Position numbers and translations under genes: made by a program. A stretch of DNA of 64,000 nt. It comes from Trichoplusia ni (taxonomy: Eukaryota; Arthropoda; Insecta; Lepidoptera; Noctuidae). The DNA lies in assembly GCF_003590095.1 (NCBI RefSeq), contig NC_039480.1, forward strand, positions 17,771,328 through 17,835,327, in the 5' to 3' direction. Within the stretch, counting starts at the first letter, position 1. The number at the start of each line of letters is the position of its first letter. The notes beneath the pieces were generated by a model that worked only from the letters and a program-made list of their open reading frames with translations, was not told the origin of the DNA and did no database searches. This document shows, piece by piece, positions 51,240 through 63,252 of the stretch.

Positions 51240-54200
51240 ATGGATGAAGATATAGAGGAAGTGGAAACCAGGCCTGCGAGCAGTCGCAGGAGTGTGACAT
51301 TAAGGAACAATGCTGCCCGGCAGGTGGCTGTGAACTTCATGCCCTCCAGACAACTGCCATACAGTAAGTACTGCCAAGTTTTAATTGTCTTTATATCTGA
51401 ATATTTTCCATGCCATACAATTGTATATTAGTTTGTCTACTTTATAAACATTGCATCAGCTTGAGCAATCTAAAAAATGTTTACTTAAATTTTCTGACTG
51501 AAGGAAGAAGATGGGGTGAAGATTTCTATCATATTTCAAATATTCATTTTTGTTCAGTCATGGGTGAGCAGTTACTGGTTTTGTGAGAAATAATTGTATG
51601 TAAATCAATAATAATAATACATCTCAAAGATCAGTTTAATGGAAAAAAAAACCTTTTAATTATGAGTCAGGCAATAGTCAGCTGTCTATATTGATTCTAT
51701 CTTAGCTTTTATATATTTAAAACAATCCCAGCTATTTTACCGCCATCTTACGCTAACTTGACGCATTTTCTATTATAGTGTCGATAAGAGATGTCGCTAC
51801 GTGTGTTGTAATTACTGAATATTGATTGAGGAAATTAAAACAACCGGCTGTACAATACCTAGAGCCTTTACATGGGTATATTTCAAACAGTTTGAATAGA
51901 TAGAAGAATGGGATTTCCATAACGAACTGTATTTCCACAAGAATAGTCTCTTATTTAAAGGCTAAGAAAACTTGTCTGCTAAGCTAACAAGTCCATTCAG
52001 TTTGTATACAAAGTTTAGGGTATTTTTCTACAAGTCTAGTCGCCCTGATAACAAAGAGGAATGTCAAAAAACACAATCATTAGTTTGTCCGGCTGAAAAC
52101 GCGACTAAACAACTTAACAACCACTTATTTTATCTGGTAGCATAAAAAAAAATATTAAACTTTATATGTATATCGACAATTAATTACCCGACTACGTGAG
52201 AAGTTGAGTTGATAAAATAAACAAAAATCATTTCAGTGAAAGCTTCTTCAAATTCTTCTCCAAATAGTCTAGTAGACAAATGAAAACTAGAATAAAGACT
52301 AACTTAATAAATCTGTTTCCCGGAGAACGGCCCGATTATTATCACTACGAAACTGTTTTACAAAACTATTGCAAACCCTATAGGTGACTTTTAAGCGAAG
52401 ATCACCTACTAACAGAATAACTTCAATCTTTCGCAAAATAATAATATTCAAATTCTACTTTTTGATGAGACGAAATTTCAAATTTGTATCACCAGCACAG
52501 TTTACAAAGGGCGCGCCCCTTTAGTAGGCGGTACTTCAATTATCACTTAATAAGGGTTTATTACTGATATAAGTGTTACAAACGAAGCTAGTTGTTAACG
52601 ACCACTAATTATAATGATAAACGTGCTCGCCAACTAGACTGCAACATTGTAATTTATATCCGTTGTCGCTGTCAAGCGATAAAGAAGTGTATGCCTAGTA
52701 GAAATAAAGCGATATAAAAAATAACAAGTACCTTTTTATATGATATCCCAGTTGACCTAGTGGCTTAATTCAATTTTATACTCCAGAAAAGAAAAACGTG
52801 TCAATTTGGTGACCCGGAGTTCCTTTCCGCTACATCGGGACTAATAATTATGAAAAGGGCATAGAAATCGAAATAATAAGGTAACCTTGTTATTTTGATT
52901 TCTATGGAAAAGGGTCAATTTCGTTCAAAATGGGACGTCTAGTCGCCAGTCTCGAAAATCGTATAAAATCTAAAAGTTCAGAACCCCGACCGGAGCATCC
53001 AATTAGCGACAAATTTCAACACTAACCGAGTGACTAACAAACGTTACACCCTAGTTGACACGCGCCTTTATTTTAAGGCCTTAATAATTAGCTTTGTTTC
53101 ATACTGAGTGCAGTCGGTATTACCGTGTTATAATGTTCGTACATTATTCATTTATTTACGTTCTATCCTGTCGGTAATGTGAGAACCAGTATGGAAATAC
53201 TTAAGATTTTAAATATTAATTTGTACATGTGATATATGGACTTAGGTGTAACTTAGTGTTTAAATTAACTGTAATAGTGCTATGTCTGTGATTGCTGATG
53301 AGATTGAACTTCTTGAACTTGGAGCTGGTAGGTAATTTATTATAGTAATTAAAGTTTAAATATGTTATTTTCTGAATAAACTACGTTGATAGTTCTGTGG
53401 AATTCAGCTAGCAGTCTCGATCTTAGAAAAATAAATATATTTCATAGTAAAAATAATTGTTGTGAGTAATAAAGCAATTTTTATTCTTAAGTATTGTATA
53501 CTATATATTTGAATAAGTTTTGAGCTGCCAGTTATCTATTTGTGGGGAGTTTACTGGTGGAAAAAACACGGTTCTATTTGGACTTGGGTAGAATTTTAAA
53601 TTATTATTTACTATTTAGGGATACCTAATGTATAATTATAAGTCATAGTAATTGTAATAGTTTTACATACAAATATGTGGTTCATCTCACCTGCTGACCC
53701 TGCTAACGTTGTTTTGTTATTTACATAATATGTCTCTCCTTACGTACGTCCTAAGCGTATAAAAAATTGTGTTCGATTATCTAAAAACTATCGTAGAATC
53801 TGGTCCTAGTTCGATTCTTGTGGAGCAGTTCGATAGCAAATATAGACTGACTTTTATACACTACATTGCATTGTTTTGTCACCGGTAAGTTTTAAATTTG
53901 TCTGTGCATTGGCTCACAGACTACAGTTGCCTTCTTATCCTTATTGAATGAAAACAATCTCGGTCCATTTGAATGCGTTTAATGAATTTCATAACTCATA
54001 GAAAATTCTTATTTTATCAACATTGTGTTGTAATTTATGCTTGATCTATAATGTGATAATAATGAAGTGAATCAGACTATCCGTGCTGATTTGATTAGAT
54101 TAGTGCTCTGATAAATATTATATATGGTACTATATGTAAATACTTATAATGCATAATAGTTTTATTAAACCTATTTTAGATTTATTTGCCCCAACAGGAT

Positions 54201-57200
54201 AAAATGGTGCTACTGACACTTGATACAAACTTAAAACTGTTTGCTTCGTCTTATTCTCAAGTTTTAATAAAATTAATTACTCGATACTCATGCCCCTTAT
54301 TGTAAACTATATTACATAACACAATGTGAAGACCTAGGTGGTAAAACTTGCCATAGCTGATAGGTTTAATCGTAGACCCTAAACAGCATGAATATATGAA
54401 GTAATGATACAAAATTCAGGCGCTCTCGTTCGCATGTTCATTACAAGGTCACGCAAACCTGATTCCACTTTTCAGATACTCTAAGACTACGTCGCAACAA
54501 CTCCGAGCACAATGCTTTGCTGGAAGAGGTGGCGGCCGACGACGCGGACGCGCCCGACAACGCCGAGAAGCAGGCCGACATCATCGTGCGCGAGATGGAG
54601 CAACACAAGCGGCTCATGGAGGACGATCCCGAAGCTGAGGAGTTGAGAAGGTATGTGTCTTGAGTTTACTGTTTATACAATAGCCGCCGCGCAAATAGGG
54701 TTAAAGGTTAAAAAAAATGTTGCGAAGCGATCGCGACACTTATATTGCATCACGAAAAAGTTGTGACCAAATTAGGTAAAGCATACGTCAAGAACATAAT
54801 TATGGATATTCCATCAACTAGTTTATCTTATAACTATTACGATATTTTCACGTAGTATATTATTTTCATAGTTTGTAGTTAATTCATTGACTATAACGTG
54901 AAATATACGTATATTGTAGAGTTTTTCAGCTAGGTACGATTAAATAGGTGTTTTAAACTTTGCCGAAGCAAAGTATTCAAAAAATATGATAGACTCATTT
55001 GAGTGTTCCCCTCCACGGAAATCTTTAGTAAAAGGCGAAAGATTTATGCGTTTTGAAGGGAAACCAGAGTTAACGTGAACAGAATGTACCGGCCGACCCA
55101 ACCAAACCGCGGAAAATCTTAACACCGTCATTCAGAAACGGGCTCTCAATGCACAGTGACATCTATCGGCACAACTCGGAATTAACTCAAGCGGACGTGT
55201 TCAGCGGACACAAGCGCTTACGAACAAGATGGCGTCTAGCACCTGTCAAATAACGTTCATTTTTGATAGCGCTGAATAAATCGCTTGAGAACGCTTAATC
55301 TTATTTTCTTTAGTATTTGTATTTATTGTGTAAAATAAAAACCGTATTAAGAATTAAGGGCGTCTGGTTACTGAGAATACTATTTTTATACGACAGCTTT
55401 GTCGCCCACCTACCAAACTCAGTTACTATACTATCACCCAACTAAGACTTGGTCTGAAATACGGTTCTTTATTATAAGTGGTATGCCGCAAACTGTGGTC
55501 AGTTTTAGTGCCAGGTTGCATCTTGTTTTGTAAATGACATAAAAAATAATGCCAGAAATGTGAATACCTTTATTTACTAATAGGTACTTACATCGAATTC
55601 ATTAATGATGCAGATGGGCTTTCTTAAATACCAATAAATGGATAATCATCTTGAAGAACGCGTTCGCCTAAAAACTAAATAGACGTGATAAATTACATCT
55701 CCCTCCCCGTTCTGATATTTTGTATTTTTTGGACCCCTCGCTTCGAGCCCCACCTGAATAATGGACAGTCCCTTAACTTTGTTTTTCCCTTACCTGTCCC
55801 TTGCCGGTTTATGGACTTTTAAAAATAAAGTTATTTTCCATTTAATTCAGGGAGGCACTAAGAGACTTACCGCAAGGTTTAACAATGAAGAGGAATGTTC
55901 GCGCCAAACTATCAGCGTCTGTCAGTCTCAGGTCTAAAGGCCGGCCTATTTCATTATGGAAACGAATGAAATACAGAGCTGGCTTCGCGTGGAAAAGAGT
56001 AAGTAATTTATTAAGCATTTGGTGTTTTAGAAGCATATGCCTCCTAAAGGTTCGCAGAACAGTAAGAATTATACATACAGTTTGTCTCGATGCAGGCTTT
56101 GATTGCTTCACCGGATTTACTGGAAGAGAGAACAGCGGGAAACAAAAAACATGTGTATAAATAAATAAGAGTTTGAGGGTATCTTTCTTTGTTAATTGTA
56201 CTCACAAAATGCATTAAAGATATTAACTAGTAAATGTTGCCCGCGAGCTGCAAATCCAAAATGATCCGGGTACATAAAATCGGAATAAAACAATTTGTGT
56301 ATCAAGTTTCGACCAAATAAAATCCGTTCGGTGGCTTTTGCGTTAAAGACTAACAAACATCCATACATCAATACGTATAACTACAAACTAACGCGCAAAA
56401 ATATAAGTAGGATTGAACCCAAATCTCAATTTCCTCTTTATCATTCCAGATCCGCGACCAACTTCGCGAGGTGATATTCTCCTTCGAGTTTTGGTACGAG
56501 CCCATCCGTCGTATAGAAGGTCACTTTGGTTCAGCTGTGGGATCCTACTTCTACTTCCTGCGGTGGCTGTTTGCCTTGGACTTGTTCCTCACGATCCTGG
56601 TGGTGGCGTTTGTGGTGATCCCACAGATATTACATGATGACGAGAAGAAGGAGACAGTACAGATGACAGCGCTTGATTTTATTACTGGGATGGTAAGATT
56701 TGTTTAATTGAGTTTGTGGGAAGGGGAACTGAGAAAGGCTAGTTTTCATCTGCTCTAACAAAATTCACTTATTTATGACTTGAATTATTTTCTACAAACC
56801 GTGGTCCGTCGAGTTGCCCTGTTTTTAATGCATAAGGATCTTTGCCAACCTTACAGAAATAACTATTTTTGGGATATACATTTAGTCAGACATTTAGAAG
56901 TCTGCACCTTCTACATCAAATTTGGTTCTGCTGTTCGTACAATTCATCAGAACATAAATTTTGATGATATGTTACTACATATTTTGTTATAAGCTGAAGA
57001 TTGAACTGTTTGTGTCTCTATAAATGTTACCCGTTATCCACAATAACAAGGAACACTTTGTATTGTTCGTAATATTATAATTATTTCGATGCCTTTTTCA
57101 GGGTGGTTTGACGGATTCTCTTCTGTTCTACGGCCACTATCACGACGGCGATATATCTACGAATTCTCTGCTAAACTACAACATGCCGTTCGCTTACTTC

Positions 57201-60200
57201 TTCACCATGGTCTGTCTGTATCTAATGTTCTTTGGAGTTTTGTGCTACAGGTGAGTGAAAATTGATAATCATCAGACAACCTTTAATTTTAAGGTTTAAA
57301 TTAAAACTAAAGCCAAATATCAACCTTAATTACACAATTGCTTGATTGCTAGTGATATTTCTCTGAAATGCATTTGTGTTAATTTTTTAAATATAAGTTA
57401 AAAAAAAGCCCGTTTCAAAAAATGATAAGTACTCCAAACAACAAAACTTATGCCCTGCATAGTCAGTTTTAAGCGTAACATATTTGTCCTGGTCTCCAGA
57501 ACGGCGTACTCGTACCGTCTGAACTTCATCGAGACGTCGGGTGGTCTGAGCCACGTGTTCGCCAACAAGGTGTTCTGCGGCTGGGACTTCGGCGTCGTCA
57601 CGCAGGAGGCCGCCAGGCTCAACGCTAACAGCCTGTACAACGAGTTTAAGGTGATACCTCGATTGGTTTTAAATCTGCAATCTCGAGATATCGCAGAAAA
57701 GTGGCAAGGTGCGCAAACAAATAGGCAAGCACAAATTCCCATAATTCTATTCTTATAAAAATCGAGGATATTAATCGCTTGGTATTATTTCAGCTTAGTA
57801 TATTTTCTTGCTGTTGTTAAAAAAATATGGATTTTTAATACACATAAACAATATACTCATTCTGTAGGACGCTGAAGTAATGAGTCATGTAATTTAAAAT
57901 ACATTGAAGCAGTATTCCACATTATAAGGGTGGTGAATCCTGATTGCCGATCTTGTTTATCGTATGTTGACTGCGGTGTAGCAAACATGTAAAGAGGTTT
58001 TTTAAACTTTGCCGAAGCAAAGTATTCAAAAAATATGACAGACTCATTTGAGTGTTCCCCTCCACGGAAATCTTTAGTAAAAGGCGAAAGATTTATGCGT
58101 TTTGAAGGGAAACCAGAGTTAACGTGAACAGAATGTACCGGCCGACCCAACCAAACCGCGGAAAATCTTAACACCGCCATTCAGAAACGGGCTCTCAATG
58201 CACAGTGACATCTATCGGCACAACTCGGAACTAACTCAAGCGGACGTGTTCAGCGGATACAAGCGCTTACGAACAATATGGCGTCTAGTAACTGCCAAAT
58301 TACAGTCATTTTTGACAGCGCTGAATAAAGCGATAAAGTGCGCTGATTATAGTTTTAATTTTTGGGTGAACGTGAATACAACTTTACTAAGATTGTTACT
58401 GAGTGGTATTTTGATTTTTGATAGAACTTGAAGAATAATTTGAAAAGAAAGTTATTTCTTTTTTAGGAGCTTTTAAGCGAGCAAAGTCGTAAGAACATTA
58501 GTATATCTTGGGTGCGGAAGCTGGGCCAGTACGTGACCAACGTGTTGGTGAGCGTGTTCGTGGTGGCGCTGATCGTGGGCAGCGAGTGGGGGCTGTGGCT
58601 GCTGCTGGGCTGGGACTCGCCCCTGAGACACTTCCAGCTGTTCGTGTCTGCTGTGTTGACTGCCGTACTTACGATATGCCCGCTCATCTTCCATGTTGTG
58701 GTCAAGTGAGTTGTCTTATATTTCGAGTGGGGAATGGTTGTAATTCGGTAGATATTATTAAATGGAGAACTGTTGGACAATTTTGATCAGTTATTAGCAG
58801 CAAATGTTGACTGCCTTGAAACGTCTCGCTTATAATTAGTCAGACCTACGCCTCCGAACGTGCGATTTTTGTAAATTCACTAATTAGTAAACTCTTTCGT
58901 CTTAAGCAATACAATTTTCTGAATGCATTCGCATCAACGAAATTAATCCCTTTAGCCAGCATGCTCGTGACAACGGCGTGACAGTGAACTAACACACGAA
59001 GATCGAATGCTTGATAGATCCTATAAATTCTTTACATTCGCTTCTGATGCACTTCATTGACCACGATTTTCCCTGTACCTAAATATGTATAACAATGATA
59101 CAAGTTCAGCTACCGTATACGTCGTTAGACTGGAGTTCTACAAGCCGCGCACGTCGCTGTACGTGTCGCTGGCGCGCACGTGGCTGCTGGTGGCCGGCAC
59201 GCTGCTGCTGCTGCTGGTCTACTGGGCGCGGGAACACGCCCAGCAGGTAACAGCCCGGATACAGATCTAAAATATTCATAGCTATCTCATCATCACGTAA
59301 GAACTGTAAGGTAGCACCCAGTTCTCAATATAGTATATGATAAAAATGTGTATTTACATTCTCCAGTATAGACACTCTCTTTTTCTGTTCTTATTAAATT
59401 GTTTTTCAAATCTTATTTGCCAGCGACACATAACATAGCTTGTCCGATCTAAAAATACCCTTTTGACAAGTTGTCAAAACTTAGTGTATTTGATTTAAAG
59501 TGAAATTCAAGTTTCTGTTGAAACATTTTATGACAGCTTTAAAAACGTTTTTCTTAGGAAAACAGTATTTTCCATATATTTGTTATTTTTTTTTGCTTTT
59601 AAACTGTGCTGCAGATTCAAGAACACTATTTGCACCCTTATAAAAATATTTGTGTTACCCAAGCTTACCTATTTTCACAGCACTTATATTTGTTTTTGGT
59701 TTTCCCGTATTCCAGTGTTGGGAAACGTCGTTCGGTCAGGAGGCGTACCGGCTGGTGTTGCTAGACACGGCCGTATCTTTGTTTGTGTTGCCACTATTTG
59801 AGTTCTCTAGGGGCCTTATTTATCAGTGAGTTTTGTTTTTTCTTTATTTACTTACCTTATTTTGTGTGAAATGTTGTCATTATGATTTCTGCATTTTTTG
59901 TTGAGAGGAAATTATAATTAAGTGTAGTTGTGATTATTTGCTTACTTACTCTGTTGGCTCAGCGACTCAAATTGTGTCTTGGCCTCTGATACGAGAGAAC
60001 GCCACCTTTATGTGAATCAAAATATCTTATATTAGCGCGTTCAAACAAACAAACAAACAAACTCTCCAGCTTTATATATTAGTATAGATTATAATTGTAA
60101 GAATAATATGTCGAACAAGTCGTGAGAAGGTAAAGCTTATTATAAAACATACGAAACAACTAAATTACTCCTATTAAATTAAACTATTTACATTTCCTGT

Positions 60201-61056
60201 TCTGTAAGCACAATTAAGAAAAAGTTTTACAATAAGCCACAAATAACTCCATGTAACTATGACTTCTTCATCTAAAACTAAGTAAGCAGATTTTGGTCTG
60301 AGAATGGTTTTTTATTATTATTTTAATAACTCTTTATTTATCCTATTTCTACAAGTTTAAACGTCATATAATTGCTCCTCTTCCCACATAACAGATGGGG
60401 TCGTTCAGAGAGCGCTCCAGAGTTCAACATAGCGTACAACTCGCTGACTCTGATCTACAACCAGACGGTGTTGTGGTTCGGCATGATGTTCTCCCCGCTG
60501 TTGGTAGTCGCTGTGACTCTCAAGTTCCTGCTGCTCTTTTACATCAAGAAGGAATGCGCTTTGAGGGCCTGTCAACCTGCTAGAAAGGTAAAATGTGTAG
60601 GCGATGTATCATAGTACAATTCGTTTTGAGGAAAAGTTGTCTAAAAGATATTCGAGATATAAGAGAGAATTTTCGTACAGCAGTAACAACTTACAACACT
60701 TTCAAAAGGCAGTTTAATTTAATGCAAAAATTCAAGCATTTTTTTGTCTGTGGGATTTTTCAAATAGGTTACCGCGATACAGGTACACAAAGGGCTAAAA
60801 AAAGGAATATGGGTAGGTTTTAGTCAGTAAGAGTCTGACACTTTCTTCATTTGATGATTTCCGATCCGGCAAAAGGCATGTAAATTATCTTATGACTAGA
60901 GTACTTAGTTCTTAATATTTAGTAATTGAGAGTACTTATGATTTATTTTGTGTGATTTCAGGTATGGCGAGCTGCCCAGACACAGACCGTTCTCTACATG
61001 TTCGTCACTCTATCTCTGTTCACAACGCTGTTTGGATTAGGCTCTCTGTTCTTCAG
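51240..61056 (+). CDS. TMC-family (transmembrane channel-like) protein, 3'-truncated by window
   Basis: TMC proteins are multipass ion-channel subunits or relatives; TMC1/2 act in mechanotransduction. Eleven coding exons: 51240-51363, 54476-54650, 55851-55998, 56450-56692, 57102-57250, 57500-57650, 58467-58705, 59129-59246, 59716-59825, 60395-60587 and 60962-61056. They give 581 residues with consistent phases, then run on past the right edge. A charged N-terminus precedes IRRIEGHFGSAVGSYFYFLR and membrane segment 1 (about 183-206). Further segments lie in exons 5, 7 (two), 8, 9, 10 and 11. The TMC signature CWETSFGQEAYRL starts exon 9 (residue 450), and FNIAYNSLTLIYNQTVLWFG is in exon 10. 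About eight of the usual ten segments are seen. The short N-terminus suggests the TMC5/7-like group rather than TMC1/2, but this is uncertain. Exon 8 uses an unusual acceptor, CGTCGTTAG. The introns carry many repeats. An alternative first exon lies at 53282. Confidence 0.93.
52860..52906 (+). repeat. 22-bp hairpin with 3-base loop
   Basis: The arms 52860-52881 and 52885-52906 pair throughout, with two G-U wobbles and no true mismatch if the plus (TMC sense) strand is transcribed. The loop is TAA. It could be a tiny MITE. Confidence 0.75.
53282..53327 (+). CDS. Candidate alternative first coding exon of the TMC gene
   Basis: ATG at 53282 opens MSVIADEIELLELGA and meets a donor GCTG|GTAGGT at 53328 in phase 1, the same phase as exon 1 (51240-51363). 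Spliced to exon 2 at 54476 it continues in frame as D-TLRLRRNNSEHN. It would give a shorter, acidic N-terminus in place of the Arg-rich 41-residue one. The 300 bases upstream could hold an internal promoter. The evidence is frame and splice-site agreement only. Confidence 0.6.
54955..55297 (+). repeat. Interspersed repeat family X, copy A (about 343 bp)
   Basis: It starts at AAACTTTGCCGAAGCAAAG, a small self-complementary hairpin, and ends after AGCGCTGAATAAA. Nearly identical to copies B (58004-58346) and C (63441-63784, inverted). It contains GTACCGGCCGACCCAACC and CTCAATGCACAGTGACATC. On its minus strand a 60-residue frame (starting MTVLRFSAVWLGRP) is partly open in all copies. No Pol III boxes or target duplications are clear, so the class is unknown. 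Confidence 0.9.
56219..56414 (+). mobile_element. Degraded LINE (RTE-like) 3' end
   Basis: ATGTTGCCCGCGAGCT at the left, TCGGTGGCTTTTGCGTTAAAG in the middle and AACAAACATCCATACATC then AAAATATAAGTAGGATT at the right follow the order of a 3' tail I know as very common in lepidopteran LINEs. It lies in TMC intron 3, ending 35 bases before exon 4. Confidence 0.55.
58004..58346 (+). repeat. Interspersed repeat family X, copy B
   Basis: Same orientation as copy A, in TMC intron 6, ending 120 bases before exon 7. The first 290 bases differ from copy A at only a handful of sites; the last 40 bases diverge. Confidence 0.9.
59951..60090 (+). mobile_element. Retroposon 3' tail with (CAAA)n
   Basis: CTGTTGGCTCAGCGAC, then GTCTTGGCCTCTGATACGAG, then (CAAA)n at about 60042-60061 and CTCCAGCTTTATATATTAGT at the right. 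The order resembles lepidopteran SINE/LINE tails ending in a short A/T-rich motif. It lies in TMC intron 9. The family is from recall. Confidence 0.45.
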
Positions 61057-61097
61057 GTAAATCGATACTCTAAACCTGTTTTAAGTTACCAATCATG

Positions 61098-61283
61098 ACG
61101 ATCAGACGACGACCTCCGTGGTCGAGTGGCGCACGCACCGGTTTCAAGGTGTCGCTAGCTCTGAGGTCCCGGGTTCGATCCCCGGTCGGGTCAATGTAAA
61201 AATTCACATTTCTACATTGTCTCGGGTCTGGGTGTTTGTGGTACCTTCGTTGTATCTGAATTCCATAACACAAGTGCTTTTAG
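61098..61283 (+). mobile_element. tRNA-derived SINE, left half (split)
   Basis: A tRNA-like head with A box TGGTCGAGTGGCG and B box GGGTTCGATCCCCGG is followed by a body ending CACAAGTGCTTTTAG. The rest of the SINE, starting TTTAGCAACTTACTTTGGG, lies at 63253-63324 after a transposon insertion. AATCATG occurs at both outer edges (61091-61097 and 63325-63331), a likely target duplication. It lies in the TMC intron after exon 11. Confidence 0.85.
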
Positions 61284-61286
61284 AGC

Positions 61287-61760
61287 AAGAGCCCGTGAAC
61301 CCCAGACCTTCGTTATTTTATAAAAGCTGAAAGTTTGTCAGCGCATACTCCCAACCCAGGTAAGAACGATGGACCATTATGAAGTTTGGGTTATAGTGGC
61401 TTAGGCAGGTAAACGGTACTAAAGGTGTGTAAAATACCGATCTAAATTCGTCAAATAATAAAGTGCGATTTTTTGATATTATCTTCAGAATATTATAAAA
61501 AAACCCCCTTTTTCATTGCCAGACACTTCACATCGTGGCAACCCCTTGCCAGACACCCTTAATGTTCATGAAATTATAGTTTAACTTACGTTATAGTATA
61601 AAAGCTGATTTTTATATATAATACTTGGGTAATAAGTAGATGATGTTTCGTCATTAGCCAGACATTTTTTATAGTTCCAACCCCTTGCCAGACAAGCATG
61701 TAGGGTAGCTGTAGGAGCGAGCGCGAGGCAGTATGTATATGAGTGAGTGCGAGTGAGATG
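61287..61760 (+). repeat. Left long terminal inverted repeat
   Basis: Matches the reverse complement of 62774-63246 almost base for base. It carries four GCCAGAC words (about 61523, 61551, 61658 and 61689), two of them preceded by AACCCCTT. Confidence 0.9.
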
Positions 61761-61913
61761 GCGAGTTAAGTCTACCGCGATCCCTCACTGCGCAGTTGTT
61801 ATTTCTACTTTTTTTTTATTTATTTATTCAGTTAACACAGGTACACGTTATACTTATGACATAGTACAGTGTCTCACAAAACAGTACACACTGTTTGTCT
61901 GCGAGATCAAAAG

Positions 61914-62006
61914 TATATAAACTTATAAAAAAAACTTAAATTATACGTATTATTATATAAACTTATAAAAAAACTTAAATTATACATATTATTATATAAA
62001 CTTATA
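61914..62006. repeat. Tandem repeat, about 41-bp period, 2.2 copies
   Basis: Units contain TATATAAACTTATAAAAAA, CTTAAATTATAC and TATTATTA. They lie inside the DNA transposon. Confidence 0.85.
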
Positions 62007-62145
62007 CTGCGCATGTATTGTTTAGTACTCAGTACATGTTTACATCAGCTAAAATAATATAATATAGTATGATACGTAGATTATATGTTTACAATTTGTT
62101 TATGTGACTTTTTAAATAAAAGTGATTTTGTATTAAAAATAAGTC

Positions 62146-62406
62146 ATGGGTGATACATTAATTTGTGTTATTTGCAACAAAAGTAGTGGCAAAATAACAT
62201 TATTTTCTGACGAGACATTGAAAAAATGTGAATTAATTTTAAAATTGCGAAAAAAACATAACCTTAAGTACAATGACATCATTTTTCCACGTGAATACAC
62301 AGAGGGTGGCTATCACAGGGAATGTTACAAATCATTCACAGGGCTAATGAAAAAATATTTTACCTCAGAACCAAAAAATTCTCAAATTTTTAACAATTTA
62401 AGGTAA
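62146..62406 (+). CDS. Short Cys/His-bearing open frame in the DNA transposon
   Basis: 86 residues starting MGDTLICVICNKSSGKITLF. A CxxC pair (ICVIC) near the N-terminus and HRECYKSF at about 53-60 give a C-x2-C...H-x3-C set that could bind zinc. Lys-rich helices lie between them. Similar N-terminal segments occur in larger uncharacterised insect transposon proteins, as far as I recall. The frame stops after NNLR, where AAG|GTAATT could also be a donor, so it may be the first exon or a truncated start of a transposase. It has no catalytic region. Confidence 0.5.
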   Translation: MGDTLICVICNKSSGKITLFSDETLKKCELILKLRKKHNLKYNDIIFPREYTEGGYHRECYKSFTGLMKKYFTSEPKNSQIFNNLR

Positions 62407-62530
62407 TTGTAGCATCGAATGTCTTTCCTTAAGATGTTTTTAAAATTTACATAGATTATTAGTTAAATAAATCTGCGCCAAAAAGTTTATTTGCATGAGT
62501 CATTCTAATCACAAATCTCTTCTTAAGACA

Positions 62531-62650
62531 TACAATGTTTGTCTGGCAAGGGGTTAGAACTATAAAAAATGTCTGGCTAATAAGGAAACATCATCTAATT
62601 ATTACCCAAATATTATATATAGAAATCAGCTATTACACTTTAACGTAAGT
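62531..62650 (+). repeat. Third, diverged copy of the inner inverted-repeat segment
   Basis: TGTCTGGCAAGGGGTTAGAA, then TATAAAAAATGTCTGGCTAA, then a TTATTACCCAAATATTATAT block repeat the order found at 62841-62953. It shows more differences than the two terminal copies do from each other. Confidence 0.8.
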
Positions 62651-62773
62651 AATGATATAATTAATATCATTCTTATCATTTATAACGAATATTTAATTAA
62701 TAATAATTGAAGATAGCACATATTATTGTTTTAGTTGATGTAAGCATGTATTAAATACTAAACAATACAAACG

Positions 62774-63246
62774 CATCTCACTCGCACCCACTTATATACA
62801 TACTGCCTCGCGCTCGCTCCTACAGCTACCCTACATGCTTGTCTGGTAAGGGGTTGGAACTATAAAAAATGTCTGGCTAATGACGAAACATCATCTACTT
62901 ATTACCCAAGTATTATATATAAAAATCAGCTTTTATACTATAACGTAAGTTAAACTATAATTTCATGAACATTAAGGGTGTCTGGCAAGGGGTTGCCACG
63001 ATGTGAAGTGTCTGGCAATGAAAAAGGGGGTTTTTTATAATATTCTGAAGATAATATCAAAAAATCGCACTTTATTATTTGACGAATTTAGATCGGTATT
63101 TTACACACCTTTAGTACCGTTTACCTGCCTAAGCCACTATAACCCAAACTTCATAATGGTCCATCGTTCTTACCTGGGTTGGGAGTATGCGCTGACAAAC
63201 TTTCAGCTTTTATAAAATAACGAAGGTCTGGGGTTCACGGGCTCTT
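62774..63246 (-). repeat. Right long terminal inverted repeat
   Basis: Partner of 61287-61760 in opposite orientation. Differences are a few single bases and one A in a homopolymer run. Confidence 0.9.
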
Positions 63247-63252
63247 AGACCA

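Larger units (their letters stand above)
51364..54475. other. TMC intron 1
   Basis: 3.1 kb between the first two coding exons of the long form. It holds a 22-bp hairpin (52860-52906) and the candidate alternative first exon (53282-53327). Otherwise AT-rich and without recognisable elements. Confidence 0.75.
61284..63252 (+). mobile_element. 1.97-kb DNA transposon with ~474-bp terminal inverted repeats
   Basis: It interrupts the SINE and is flanked by TTTAG on both sides (61279-61283 and 63253-63257), a 5-bp target duplication. Inverted repeats 61287-61760 and 62774-63246 are about 99% identical. They begin AAGAGCCCGTGAACCCC and contain repeated GCCAGAC words, often as CCCCTTGCCAGAC. The outermost few bases differ between ends (AGC at the left, TGGTCT at the right). 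Inside are a 41-bp tandem repeat and one short open frame with a Cys/His pattern. Length and coding content suggest a non-autonomous copy. The superfamily was not identified. Confidence 0.85.

Noticed and set aside
58463..58786. Open frames in other registers over TMC exon 7
   Set aside because: The GC-rich exon lacks stops in several frames. Only the TMC frame joins its neighbours with the correct phase.
61098..61200. Functional tRNA gene
   Set aside because: The A and B boxes are those of a SINE head: there is no foldable acceptor stem, and a SINE body and tail follow.
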